NCBI GenBank assembly: GCA_964442355.1
Contig: CAYTZS010000052.1
Coordinates: 1 to 27,200 of the forward strand
Direction of reading: 5' to 3'
DNA: 27,200 nt
From: UBA6168 sp964442355
GTDB taxonomy: Bacteria > Bacteroidota > Bacteroidia > Chitinophagales > Saprospiraceae
Part shown: in pieces, positions 1 to 7,620 of the stretch
Layout of the letters: every line of letters begins with the position of its first letter
How positions within the stretch are numbered: position 1 is the first letter of the stretch
Made by a program: the position numbers and the translations under genes
The notes under the pieces: generated by a model
Database searches by the model: none
The model's input: the letters and a program-made list of their open reading frames with translations, nothing else
What the model was told of the DNA's origin: nothing

Positions 1-1730
1 CGAATCCAGGGTGGCATTTCGCTGTTGAGCGTCAGCGAACCCACGCTTTTTTCATGTGCGCCAAAACTGCTGAACATCTGGTAGGTCTTGAAACTGGGCG
101 CTTCGCAAGCCTCCTGCACGGTCATGTTGAACTCCACCATGTTCAGGAAAAACTGCAGCAGCAACTGGTCCTGCTCATCGCCGGCCTGCTTCGCAAACGA
201 GAGGAAAGGCTTACCGTCCTTCATGGCGAGGGTGGGCGTGAGGGTGACACGGGGGCGCTTGCCCGGCTCCACCACATTGAAAGGGTTTTCCTTGGGGTCG
301 AGCACGAAGGACTGCATCCGCTGGCTCATCCCGATGCCCGTGTTCCCCGCAATGCAAGCGGGCACCCAGCCGCCGCTCGGCGTGATGGACACCACCCAGC
401 CCTCGTCATCCGTGGCTTCGATGCTGGTGGTGCCTGCGGCAAAATCCTCCAAAAACTGCTCGCTCAGCGGCGCTTCCGACTTTGGTGAATCGAGGCTGCC
501 ATTGCCCCAGTTGTTCAGCAAATCTAGGTAGGGATTCGTTTTTCCCTCAAAAGGATAAGGGTCGCCAGGGCCAGCTTTCGGGTCGTTCCTGTCCGGGTTG
601 ATGAGCTTGCTGCGCTCCTTGGCGTAGGCTTTCGAGAGCAGCCCGGTCATGGGTTCTTCCGGCGCAAAAGCAGGGTCGCCGTAGTAAAAATCACGGTCAG
701 CAAAGGTGAGGTTCATGGCCTGGTACAGCGTGTGGATGTACCGGGTCGAGTTGTAGCCCATGCTTTTCAGGTCGAAGTTTTCGAGGATGTTCAGGGTCTG
801 GAGCATGGCCGGGCCTTGCGTCCACTGCTGCAATTTATAGACCTCGATGCCCTTGTAGGTCGTCATCACTGGCTCTTCGATTTTCACTTTCCAATTGGCC
901 AAGTCCGCCGCCGTTATCAAGCCGCCCTGCTCCTGGCAGCCACGGACAAACTCCTCGGCAATGTCCCCCAAGTAAAATCGGTCATTGGCTGCGTAAATTG
1001 CCTCCTTCCTCGTCATGCCGCTGTTCAGTGCCTGCCGCTCAGTATCCACCAATTTTTGAAGCGTGGCCACCAGGTCGGTTTGCTCGAAGATTTCGCCGCC
1101 GGACGGGGCTTCCCGCTGCTCGCCGAGGTGGGGCAGGAACACCTTTTTGGAGTACGGCCAGTTTTTGATTTCCGCCTTGTTCCGCTCAATGGAATTGGCG
1201 GTCTGCGCATCCATGGGGTAGCCCACTGCGAGCACGATGGCAGGTGTCAGCACCTCGGCGAGGCTCATCGTGCCGTACTCGGCCAGCATGGTCATCAGGC
1301 CGCCGGGCGTGCCTGGCGTCGCTGCCGCCAAAGGGCCAAATTCAGGCGGGTATTTCATCCCCTTTTCCTTGAAAAAATCAGCCGTAGCACCCGTCGGGGC
1401 GACGCCGAGGGCGTTGATGGCAATCACTTTTCGAGTATCCGGGTTGTAAATCAACGCCTGCGTCTCGCCGCCCCAACTCAGCACGTCCCACATGGTACAG
1501 GTGGCTGCGAGCATGGCACAGCCCGCATCCACGGCATTGCCACCTTTGGCGAAAATCATCGCACCCGCCGTGGCCGCCAACGGCTTGCCCGTGATGGCCA
1601 TCCAATGCCTGCCGTGCAGCGGCGGCTTTTGGGTGGTGACGGGAAGGTTGTTGAAGGATTGGGCGTGGGATTGGAAATGGATGCCCGGCAAAAGTAGGGC
1701 GGCTAACAGGAAGGGTTTTAGTATTTTCAT
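1..1730 (-). CDS. ggt: Gamma-glutamyltransferase-family protein (Ntn hydrolase), 3' end outside window
   Basis: An uninterrupted reading frame starts at the ATG complementary to 1728-1730 and runs off the left edge, giving about 576 codons. The N-terminus (MKILKPFLLAALLLPG...) is a signal peptide, so the enzyme is exported to the periplasm, where the family cleaves gamma-glutamyl bonds of glutathione and related compounds. The family is recognised from GNAVDAG near residue 60, ATPGTPGG, the autocleavage region GTTSIEATDDEGWVVSIT (nucleophile Thr about residue 434, codon at 429-431) and EPGKRPRVTLTPTLAMKDGKP. The usual glycine-rich SGIGGGG segment is replaced by WDVLSWGGETQ, and TTHxSVVD by TTSIEATD, so this is a divergent branch and the substrate may not be glutathione. 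The gene is monocistronic in appearance. It lies downstream of the AT-rich 1810-2850 gene on the same strand. Confidence 0.88.
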   Translation of the reverse strand, partial: MKILKPFLLAALLLPGIHFQSHAQSFNNLPVTTQKPPLHGRHWMAITGKPLAATAGAMIFAKGGNAVDAGCAMLAATCTMWDVLSWGGETQALIYNPDTRKVIAINALGVAPTGATADFFKEKGMKYPPEFGPLAAATPGTPGGLMTMLAEYGTMSLAEVLTPAIVLAVGYPMDAQTANSIERNKAEIKNWPYSKKVFLPHLGEQREAPSGGEIFEQTDLVATLQKLVDTERQALNSGMTRKEAIYAANDRFYLGDIAEEFVRGCQEQGGLITAADLANWKVKIEEPVMTTYKGIEVYKLQQWTQGPAMLQTLNILENFDLKSMGYNSTRYIHTLYQAMNLTFADRDFYYGDPAFAPEEPMTGLLSKAYAKERSKLINPDRNDPKAGPGDPYPFEGKTNPYLDLLNNWGNGSLDSPKSEAPLSEQFLEDFAAGTTSIEATDDEGWVVSITPSGGWVPACIAGNTGIGMSQRMQSFVLDPKENPFNVVEPGKRPRVTLTPTLAMKDGKPFLSFAKQAGDEQDQLLLQFFLNMVEFNMTVQEACEAPSFKTYQMFSSFGAHEKSVGSLTLNSEMPPWI

Positions 1731-1809
1731 AGGAAAAGATTTTAGGTAATTGTTGCTTGTTATTGTGACTTGGCGATTTGACGGGGATGATGTTCTGGCT
1801 ACAATCGAT

Positions 1810-2850
1810 TCATTTAATTTTGGGCTTTAAATTACTTTTAAGTGCCGAAAATTTTTCTTTGATAAACCTCAATGAATCAATGAATTCTGTCTTGTATTCT
1901 GAATCTTCCATGTTACACGAAACTTCTTCTCCTTCTATCAAAACTATTTCAAACCAATCAAAACCTTGTTTAATAAGGTCTCCAATCCCTCCTGCAATAG
2001 CTTTTCCCAATCCCGCACCAACAGCATAATGAAATGGAAAGATAATTTTGAAAAGCGTTGATTTTGACCTTTCAATAAACCGCTTTCCTTTGCCAATGAG
2101 TTGATATAGCCAACCATTCTTAATGGCTGAATCCTCAATCTGATTTTTTCTTTCAAAAAGTGCAAAAACTTCGGGGAAGTTGAGTTTTAACTCTGAGATA
2201 TATGTATTCATCTCAGAATTCTCTTTTCTTACTTCAACGGTCGTGGTTACAATCACGAGAGAAGCTAATCTAGGAGAATGCAATGCCGTGTTTACAAAAA
2301 CGGACAACCACCAATAATATATGAGTATCACCTTGCCATAAACTATATCTACATCTGAAATTTGTGCAAACTTTTCCCCTCTTTCATTAAAAACTTCTTC
2401 CCCTCTAATGTCCAATTTATGGGATATAGCATCCCTTAGTTGTCGAAAAATCTCTTTCTGACTTCCAGAAAGCCCCAGTCCTTTAAAATGCTTAAAAATC
2501 TCTGTTGGCTCTACATTGGTATTTAGCGATATTTTATTCTTAGAAAGTAAGCTTGCTGGAAACTGTAAAAATCCACTTAATTCCCACAGAAGAGAAATAA
2601 TCTCCAGTTTCTCGGTTAAACTGATATTTTCCTCTTTTTTTAAAGCATTTAGGACTCTAAACTTTGCAAAAAAGGTAGTAGTAATAGGATTCCTTTTCAG
2701 GTATGCCCTTAAAAAGTTAATCAGTTTTAGAGGGTCGTTTTCGACCATGCCCATAAAGCTTTTGAGGACTGCTTCATTTTGTTCCTTCAAGTCTGGGAAG
2801 GACTTGTTCAACGAATCTAATGTTGTATCATACCTTCTTCCAAAGTCCAT
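1810..2850 (-). CDS. AT-rich orphan protein with HEPN-like R-x4-H motif and glycine-rich hydrophobic segment
   Basis: This 346-residue protein is not a family I can name. The gene is conspicuously AT-rich against GC-rich neighbours on both sides, which suggests recent acquisition. Residues 1-135 are predicted mostly helical. Residues 136-180 read FRQLRDAISHKLDIRG...ISDVDIVYG; R139-x4-H144 followed by a beta-rich stretch and a tryptophan-containing helix is the layout of HEPN-type nucleases (lRNAiaHg). HEPN proteins are commonly RNases in toxin-antitoxin and phage-defence systems. Residues 175-205 are hydrophobic. Residues 268-296 (FPFHYAVGAGLGKAIAGGIG) form a glycine-rich hydrophobic stretch that could insert into or contact a membrane. 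The C-terminus is basic. There is no partner gene beside it: the Gfo/Idh gene is upstream behind its own terminator and GGT is downstream. Gene reality is well supported by length; the HEPN assignment is inference. Confidence 0.8.
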   Translation of the reverse strand: MDFGRRYDTTLDSLNKSFPDLKEQNEAVLKSFMGMVENDPLKLINFLRAYLKRNPITTTFFAKFRVLNALKKEENISLTEKLEIISLLWELSGFLQFPASLLSKNKISLNTNVEPTEIFKHFKGLGLSGSQKEIFRQLRDAISHKLDIRGEEVFNERGEKFAQISDVDIVYGKVILIYYWWLSVFVNTALHSPRLASLVIVTTTVEVRKENSEMNTYISELKLNFPEVFALFERKNQIEDSAIKNGWLYQLIGKGKRFIERSKSTLFKIIFPFHYAVGAGLGKAIAGGIGDLIKQGFDWFEIVLIEGEEVSCNMEDSEYKTEFIDSLRFIKEKFSALKSNLKPKIK

Positions 2851-2913
2851 TGGGCGTGATTCTGTAGTTTTTAATTGAGATAGAATTGCAAGTTGCGGAC
2901 CTTGCTAAAATTG

Positions 2914-2944
2914 AAAAAAAGCGGCATCCCCGAAGGAACACCGC
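2914..2944 (-). terminator. Intrinsic terminator with UUCG loop after the Gfo/Idh gene
   Basis: Read on the minus strand, GCGGTGTTCC-TTCG-GGGATGCCGC forms a 10-bp stem (with G-U pairs) closed by a UUCG tetraloop. It is followed at once by seven T residues. It lies 80 bases past the stop of the oxidoreductase gene and 64 bases before the start of the 1810-2850 gene, so that gene should have its own promoter. Confidence 0.85.
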
Positions 2945-3024
2945 ATTTGTATCAAAAAACTTTTTGGTAAAAAATCAATGTCGAAACTAAGTAGGCCCTG
3001 ACTGCCCACTGTCGAACTGCCAAC

Positions 3025-4464
3025 TCAAAGGCTCCAGCCCTTCCGGTACTCCCGCTTCACCCACTGGTTGGCATCCGCAAAATTTTTGCAAACACCCTTC
3101 TCGGCGTCCCAATCGAGGCGCACACGGCCGGGGTAGTCATAAGGCGCCCACCAGTCGGGCTGCTTGCCTTTTTGCAGCTTTTTGATGTCGTAACAGCGCA
3201 CGGCGAGGTTGCCGATATTCAGCGTCTCGGTGAGCGGCACGGCGTACTCGAAGGGCGAAGTGGCCTCGCCGTTGCCCTTGCAGGCATCCGCCCAAATCTG
3301 CTGGTGCGAGCCCTTGCGGCGGGGCAGCCAGGGCTTCGGGGCAGTGGCCTCCTTCATGCGGCTGGTCGGCAGCAGCGTCGGTTTCTCCCCGAAAATGCCG
3401 CACATCATCTTGCCCTTGGTGCCTTCGAGCAGCACGCCGCCGTCCCAGTTGCCGAAAGGCTCGTCGGAACCCAACTCGGCTGGGCGCATTGGCCGCAGGC
3501 CACCATCGTACCAGAAAAGCTCGAAGGCGAGCATGTTTTCACGGGCGGCAAAGTCCATTTTCACGAAACTCGAAGGCGGGCAGGAGTCGGTGTAGTTTTG
3601 TTCAACGCCGTTGAGCCAAACGGTGCTGGTGCTGGCCTCCACGGCGGTGGGCAGGTGCAGTTTCAGCGCCCGATAGACGGGGTCAACGAGGTGGCAACCC
3701 ATGTCGCCGAAGGAGCCGGTGCCGTAGTCCCACCAGCCACGCCAAGCGAAGGGCAGGTAGGCGGGGTCGTAGTCACGGTATTGTGCAGGGCCGAGCCAGA
3801 GGTCCCAGTCGAGGGTGCTCGGCACTTTTGCGCCGCTTGGGGGGGTGGGCACGCCCTGCGGCCAAACGGGGCGGTTCGTCCAGATATGGGCACGGGTCAC
3901 GTCGCCGATGGCGCCGCTCTGCACCCACTCCACCAGCTCCCGGTTGCAGTCCATCGAAGCGCCCTGGTTGCCCATCTGCGTCACGACCTTGTGCTTTTGC
4001 GCAGCCTTCAGCAATTCACGGCCCTCCCAGATGCTGTGTACCAGTGGCTTTTCCACATACACGTGCTTGTTGCGGGTGATGGCGGCCATGGCCGCAACGG
4101 CGTGGGTATGGTCGGGCGTGGTGACGACGACGGCGTCAATCTGCTTGTCCTGAGCGTCCAGCATCTTGCGGAAGTCGCGGTAGCGGGGCACCTTCGGGAA
4201 CATCTCGTAGGTTTCCTTTGCCCGTGCATCGTCCACGTCGCAGAAGGCCACGAGGTTCTCGGTGTCCTTCAGGGCATCGCGGTGCGAATTGGCCCTGCCG
4301 CCTGCGCCGATGAGGGCGATGTTCAGTTTGTCGCTGGGTGCCTTGAAGCCCCGGCCCAGCACGTGCCTCGGCACGATGAAGAAGGCCGCAGCGCCAAGCC
4401 CGGCGGTCTTCACGAAGTCCCTGCGTTTGAGGGAGTTTTTCTTGTCGGTTGGTGTAGTTGACAT
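3025..4464 (-). CDS. Tat-exported Gfo/Idh/MocA family oxidoreductase
   Basis: 479 residues. The N-terminus has a twin-arginine signal (SLKRRDFVKTAGLGAAAFF, R14-R15), so the protein is exported folded. The Rossmann fold follows with LIGAGGRA (53-58), an acidic CDVDD after beta-2, TTPDHTH (115-121) and the family hallmark EKP (138-140). The C-terminal half is the family's substrate domain (GNWDGGVLLEGTKGKMMCG, PRRKGSHQQIWADACKG). Such Tat-exported members are abundant in Bacteroidota and Planctomycetota and usually act on sugars, inositols or glycosides with bound NAD(P); the substrate here cannot be read from sequence. It is flanked by terminators on both sides (2914-2944 and 4486-4518), so it looks like a single-gene unit. 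The start is the ATG at 4462-4464, which gives a complete Tat motif. Confidence 0.92.
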   Translation of the reverse strand: MSTTPTDKKNSLKRRDFVKTAGLGAAAFFIVPRHVLGRGFKAPSDKLNIALIGAGGRANSHRDALKDTENLVAFCDVDDARAKETYEMFPKVPRYRDFRKMLDAQDKQIDAVVVTTPDHTHAVAAMAAITRNKHVYVEKPLVHSIWEGRELLKAAQKHKVVTQMGNQGASMDCNRELVEWVQSGAIGDVTRAHIWTNRPVWPQGVPTPPSGAKVPSTLDWDLWLGPAQYRDYDPAYLPFAWRGWWDYGTGSFGDMGCHLVDPVYRALKLHLPTAVEASTSTVWLNGVEQNYTDSCPPSSFVKMDFAARENMLAFELFWYDGGLRPMRPAELGSDEPFGNWDGGVLLEGTKGKMMCGIFGEKPTLLPTSRMKEATAPKPWLPRRKGSHQQIWADACKGNGEATSPFEYAVPLTETLNIGNLAVRCYDIKKLQKGKQPDWWAPYDYPGRVRLDWDAEKGVCKNFADANQWVKREYRKGWSL

Positions 4465-4485
4465 GATTACCTGATAGTTTTTTAT

Positions 4486-4518
4486 TAAAAAAGCCTCAAA
4501 CGCCGAGGCGATTGAGGC
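4486..4518 (-). terminator. Terminator-like hairpin just upstream of the Gfo/Idh start
   Basis: On the minus strand GCCTCAA-T-CGCC-TC-GGCG-T-TTGAGGC is followed by a run of seven T residues. It should end transcription of the T9SS cargo gene (stop at 4580). It finishes only about 21 bases before the ATG of the oxidoreductase gene, leaving almost no room for a promoter between them, so it could also act as a leader attenuator. Confidence 0.75.
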
Positions 4519-4579
4519 CGTTAATGTAGGCCGATTTTAAAAATTGGCGGCTTAAAATTTTAGCAAAATGGGCGGTGTG

Positions 4580-5290
4580 TCACGGACTGACTTTTACCAA
4601 CTGATTTGTGCGCACTTCACCCTTTCCGTTCGAAATGCGCAGGAAGTAAGCGCCTTCCGGCAAATGGCGCTGCACGAGGTCGAGTTGGAGGGTTTGCAGG
4701 CCAGTCGGCAGTTCCATCGTCTCGGCAAAGACGAGTTGGCCGCTCCCGTTGTGCAGTTGGAACTGGAAGGGTTCGGGGGTTAGCACTTCCATTTCGACGT
4801 TGATGGTGGAGACGAAGGGGTTGGGATAGGTGTTTATTACGATTATACTAGCCTCCGACAAAACGGGTGGCGACTTGGCAGTTTTAGGCAAAAACTCCTC
4901 TTTGGCAACGTAGGAAACGCATCTTGTTAAGATACAACGGCTGACACTAATAAACGTCACCTCCACCACGGGCAAGTCAATGCCGGGGGTCAGCCTGAAA
5001 ATGACAGGCTGGGAGGCAGTCGCTTGCTGCCACAGCAATGACGTCGCTTGATAGCCAACGAAGGAGGCCGTGAGTTCCGTGGCCAGTTCTTCTTCTGGTA
5101 AATCCACCGAAAAACGCCCTTCCAAATCCGTCACAGTCCCGATCCCATTTCCCAAAAGCACCGTCGCAAAGGGAAGTGGCTCGGCTTTTTCGTCGAGCAC
5201 CATGCCCTTGATGGGGTGCTTGCCCTGTGCAGAGGCGGTCATTGAAATCAAAGTCAGCATGGCCAAAACAGTGGTAATCTTCCTTTTCAT
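4580..5290 (-). CDS. Small secreted protein: carboxypeptidase-regulatory-like domain plus T9SS type A sorting domain
   Basis: I start at the ATG complementary to 5288-5290 because it begins a clean signal peptide (MKRKITTVLAMLTLISMTASAQG); the longer frame to 5365 only adds an uncharged-to-basic stretch before it. The 236-residue precursor has a CarboxypepD_reg-like beta-sandwich at about 25-105 (IKGMVLDEKAEPLPFATVLL, GTVTDLEGRFSVDLP). A linker with two cysteines (RCILTRC) follows. A T9SS C-terminal sorting domain occupies about 154-236 (TYPNPFVSTINVEMEV... ending NQLVKVSP). The protein should cross the inner membrane by Sec and the outer membrane by the type IX system, and then be released or anchored at the cell surface. 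It has no catalytic domain, so a structural or adhesive role is inferred. Transcription probably ends at the hairpin 4486-4518. Confidence 0.85.
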   Translation of the reverse strand: MKRKITTVLAMLTLISMTASAQGKHPIKGMVLDEKAEPLPFATVLLGNGIGTVTDLEGRFSVDLPEEELATELTASFVGYQATSLLWQQATASQPVIFRLTPGIDLPVVEVTFISVSRCILTRCVSYVAKEEFLPKTAKSPPVLSEASIIVINTYPNPFVSTINVEMEVLTPEPFQFQLHNGSGQLVFAETMELPTGLQTLQLDLVQRHLPEGAYFLRISNGKGEVRTNQLVKVSP

Positions 5291-5379
5291 AAGCTCAATA
5301 TTTTTGTGAAACAATGCCACCAATCTATGCCTCATTGCCTTGTGCCACTTGCCAATCTTTTTCAAAAATCAGGTTTCTG

Positions 5380-5426
5380 AAAACGCAGAAGCGGCTGCCG
5401 GGCAAATGCCCAACAGCCGCTTCTGC
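5380..5426 (-). terminator. Strong hairpin terminator after the Lys/Ala-rich protein gene
   Basis: A perfect 13-bp stem (5385-5397 GCAGAAGCGGCTG with 5414-5426 CAGCCGCTTCTGC) contains an inner GGGC/GCCC stem-loop. On the minus strand it is followed by GTTTTC. It starts 27 bases beyond the stop of the 5453-6100 gene. The T run is short for an intrinsic terminator, but the stem is very stable. Confidence 0.75.
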
Positions 5427-5452
5427 CATGTATTTCGAATTGGCAGCTGGTG

Positions 5453-6100
5453 TTACTGCTCCTCCGCAGTACCCGTTATCAATTTGCCTTTCTTCACGCT
5501 TTTTTCGAGCTTGCCCACCTGCTCCTCGGCGCGCTTGATGGCTTCTTCCCGCTTTTTGATGTCTTCGGGCTTCATCTTTTTGGCCTTTTTGTCTTTTTCG
5601 AGCTTGGCCTTGGCCTCCTTGATTTTCTGCTTGCCTTTGGCGACTTCTGCTTCGCCGTTGGTGACCGCATCGGCGGCACGCTTGTGCTTCTCTGGATGCT
5701 TGGCACGGGCTTCTTCGGCGCGTTTTTGGCCAAATTCACGACCGCTCATCTCGCCCTTGTCCTTACCGTAGGCGTTGCCTTTGCCCTCGCCTTTGTAGGC
5801 ATCGCCCTCATTGTGGTCATCGGCTTGGTCGTCGTCCTTGCCTTTGCCAGCTTGTTTTTGAGCCTTGTCAGCGCTTTTCTGAGCCTTTCCAGCTTCTTTC
5901 TGAGCGGCTTTTTCTGTTTTATCGGCTTGTTTTCCAGCCTTTTCGGTGCCTTTCTGGGCCTTGTCGGACGCTTTGGCAGCCTTTTTTTCAGCTTTTTCCT
6001 CTTTCTTTTCCTGGCCCTTGCCTTGTTGTGCAAACAGCGAGTTGGTGGTGGCAGTGAAGGCCAAGAGCAGCATGATGGCGAACAATTGATGAATCTTCAT
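5453..6100 (-). CDS. Exported Lys/Ala/Glu-rich, low-complexity helical protein
   Basis: 215 residues. Residues 1-25 are a signal peptide (MKIHQLFAIMLLLAFTATTNSLFAQ). Residues 26-95 are an almost pure K/A/E/Q/D/G tract in short imperfect repeats (KAxKxADKAQKxAGK), predicted as charged helix or coiled coil. Residues 110-140 contain GNAYGKDKGEMSGREFGQKRAEEA, the most sequence-specific part and the piece most likely to be conserved in relatives. A second charged helix (KGKQKIKEAKAKLEKDKKAKK, EEAIKRAEEQVGKLEKSVKKG) ends the protein. Composition recalls LEA-type or histone-H1-like proteins, but the signal peptide puts it outside the cytoplasm. I do not know its function. It sits between two other exported-protein genes on the same strand and has its own terminator at 5380-5426. 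Confidence 0.8.
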   Translation of the reverse strand: MKIHQLFAIMLLLAFTATTNSLFAQQGKGQEKKEEKAEKKAAKASDKAQKGTEKAGKQADKTEKAAQKEAGKAQKSADKAQKQAGKGKDDDQADDHNEGDAYKGEGKGNAYGKDKGEMSGREFGQKRAEEARAKHPEKHKRAADAVTNGEAEVAKGKQKIKEAKAKLEKDKKAKKMKPEDIKKREEAIKRAEEQVGKLEKSVKKGKLITGTAEEQ

Positions 6101-6152
6101 TTTGAAATTTTTTTTGTGAAAAAATCAGGACTGTGCCTTGTTCAGCTTTGCA

Positions 6153-6395
6153 TCAAAGCGAATCAAGCGCCGATTGAAGTGCCTTTGCCTCGTGCTCGAT
6201 TTCGTCGGATGTGGCATCGAGTTCGGTGGCAAGCGAATCAACCGGGGCAGCGACTGCATCCTGCATGGTTTGAACGGTGTCCTGAACAGCTTCGCCAGCG
6301 TTGGTCTGCTCGGCACCGCCCTCGCGGCAAGCAGTCGCCAAAACGGCAGCGGCAATGAACAGGATGGAAAGCATGGAAATGGTTGTCTTTTTCAT
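6153..6395 (-). CDS. Small putative lipoprotein
   Basis: The start is set at the ATG complementary to 6393-6395, because MKKTTISMLSILFIAAAVLATAC is a typical lipoprotein signal. Cys23 lies in the weak lipobox L-A-T-A-C. The longer frame to 6494 has no support. The mature part (about 58 residues) is acidic and helical (QDTVQTMQDAVAAPVDSLATELDATSDEIEHEA), with no recognised domain. It lies 52 bases upstream of the Lys/Ala-rich protein gene on the same strand. There is no terminator between them, so they may form a two-gene unit that pairs an acidic anchored protein with a strongly basic exported one. Confidence 0.65.
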   Translation of the reverse strand: MKKTTISMLSILFIAAAVLATACREGGAEQTNAGEAVQDTVQTMQDAVAAPVDSLATELDATSDEIEHEAKALQSALDSL

Positions 6396-6593
6396 GTTGT
6401 TAGGTGAATTTGCTTGTTTGACGATGATTGTTGAAAAAGTCTCAAACTGGAATGTTAGTGAACGGTTAAAACATCTCGGAAGCAAGATTAACAACTAAAT
6501 GCCATTGCACAGCGATTTTGTTCACTTCGCACACGCTCAACGGGCAGCTAGCTTTTAATCGAAAAAAAACAGCTGCTGATAGATTTCAAATGG

Positions 6594-6622
6594 TTGCCAA
6601 ACAGCCAAATGGGTTACCTTGG
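6594..6622 (+). promoter_or_regulatory. Candidate Bacteroidota-type promoter for the ABC transporter operon
   Basis: TTG at 6594-6596 and TACCTTGG at 6615-6622 are separated by 18 bases. They resemble the Bacteroidota pair TTTG and TAnnTTTG with one mismatch in the -7 element. The ATG at 6649 follows 26 bases later. Confidence 0.45.
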
Positions 6623-6648
6623 CGCACCATCTATCACAGAGAAAAACA

Positions 6649-7575
6649 ATGGAAAACAACATTCTACGACTTCAGGGTGTGGTGAAAAGCTACGGCGACT
6701 TCCGAGCCGTTGACGACGTGACCTTCGACATCCCCAAGGGCGTGGTCTTCGGCATGTTGGGGCCGAACGGCGCTGGCAAGACCTCGCTCATCCGCATCAT
6801 CACCAACATCACCAAAGCCGACAGCGGGCAAATCTGGCTAGACGGCGAGCCGCTCAACAGCCGCCACCCTGAGCAGATTGGCTACATGCCCGAAGAGCGG
6901 GGCCTCTACAAGAAAATGAAGGTCGGCGAGCAGCTCACCTACCTCGCCCGCCTCAAGGGGCTCAGCGCCGCACAGGCCCGGCAAGAGCTTGGCTTCTGGT
7001 TCAAACGCTTCGACATCGTGGGGTGGTGGGACAAAAAAGTGGACGAGCTTTCCAAGGGCATGCAACAAAAGGTGCAGTTCATTGCTACGGTGCTGCACAA
7101 GCCCAAGCTGCTCATCCTCGACGAGCCGTTCAGCGGCCTTGACCCCATCAATGCCAACCTCATCGAAGCGGAAATCCGGGAATTGGCCCGGAACGGCACG
7201 AGCATCATTTTCTCCACGCACCGCATGGAGCAGGTGGAAGAAATGTGCGACCACATCGTGCTCATCAACAAGGGGCGCAACGTACTGGAGGGCAGGGTGG
7301 CAGAGGTAAAACAGCGTTTCAAGGAAAACCTTTTCAGCATCGGGTACGAGGGGCAGCTGCCCGAAAACCTGCCGAATGCCGACCAATATTTTTCCGTCAA
7401 AAACGACCAGAGCCACCAACTGACATTGCAGCTTGCCGATGGCTCGGCCACGAACGACGTGCTGAAATACCTTATCGGGCAGGGCGTCCAAATCCGGTCG
7501 TTTAACGAGATTCTGCCGAGCATCAACGAGATTTTTATCCGGCGGGTCAACGAAACCGTCGGGGCTAAGCAGTAG
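6649..7575 (+). CDS. natA: ABC transporter ATP-binding protein (NatA type)
   Basis: 308 residues from the ATG at 6649; the longer frame needs a TTG start at 6619 that overlaps the candidate promoter. It has Walker A GPNGAGKTS (38-46), Q-loop region, signature LSKGMQQ (134-140), Walker B LLILDEPFSGLD (154-165) and switch histidine H191. The C-terminal extension of about 90 residues (KENLFSIGYEGQLPENLP..., ending FIRRVNETVGAKQ) is typical of NatA/DUF4162 subunits of exporters. With the following permease it should form a cytoplasm-facing ATPase of a NatAB-like Na+ or drug exporter. The permease gene starts 45 bases downstream, so both are probably one operon. Confidence 0.93.
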   Translation: MENNILRLQGVVKSYGDFRAVDDVTFDIPKGVVFGMLGPNGAGKTSLIRIITNITKADSGQIWLDGEPLNSRHPEQIGYMPEERGLYKKMKVGEQLTYLARLKGLSAAQARQELGFWFKRFDIVGWWDKKVDELSKGMQQKVQFIATVLHKPKLLILDEPFSGLDPINANLIEAEIRELARNGTSIIFSTHRMEQVEEMCDHIVLINKGRNVLEGRVAEVKQRFKENLFSIGYEGQLPENLPNADQYFSVKNDQSHQLTLQLADGSATNDVLKYLIGQGVQIRSFNEILPSINEIFIRRVNETVGAKQ

Positions 7576-7580
7576 GCCCA

Positions 7581-7618
7581 TTCAATCCTTCAATCCCCTT
7601 ATCCTTCAATCCTTCAAA
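7581..7618 (+). repeat. Short TTCAATCC direct repeats in the natA-natB spacer
   Basis: TTCAATCC occurs at 7581-7588, 7589-7596 and 7605-7612, with a partial copy (TTCAA) at 7613. The repeats fill most of the spacer and leave only a few A residues before the permease ATG. Confidence 0.7.
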
Positions 7619-7620
7619 AA

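Noticed and set aside
732..1697. 321-codon plus-strand frame
   Set aside because: Shadow of the gamma-glutamyltransferase gene on the minus strand, which has a signal peptide and family motifs.
3172..4461. 429-codon plus-strand frame opposite the oxidoreductase gene
   Set aside because: It is the antisense shadow of a clear Tat-exported Gfo/Idh/MocA gene, with His/Val-rich composition typical of such shadows.
5450..6358. Hydrophobic 302-codon plus-strand frame that looks like a membrane protein
   Set aside because: It is the complement of the Lys/Glu codons of the real minus-strand gene (AAG/GAG become CTT/CTC), giving artificial Leu/Phe runs.
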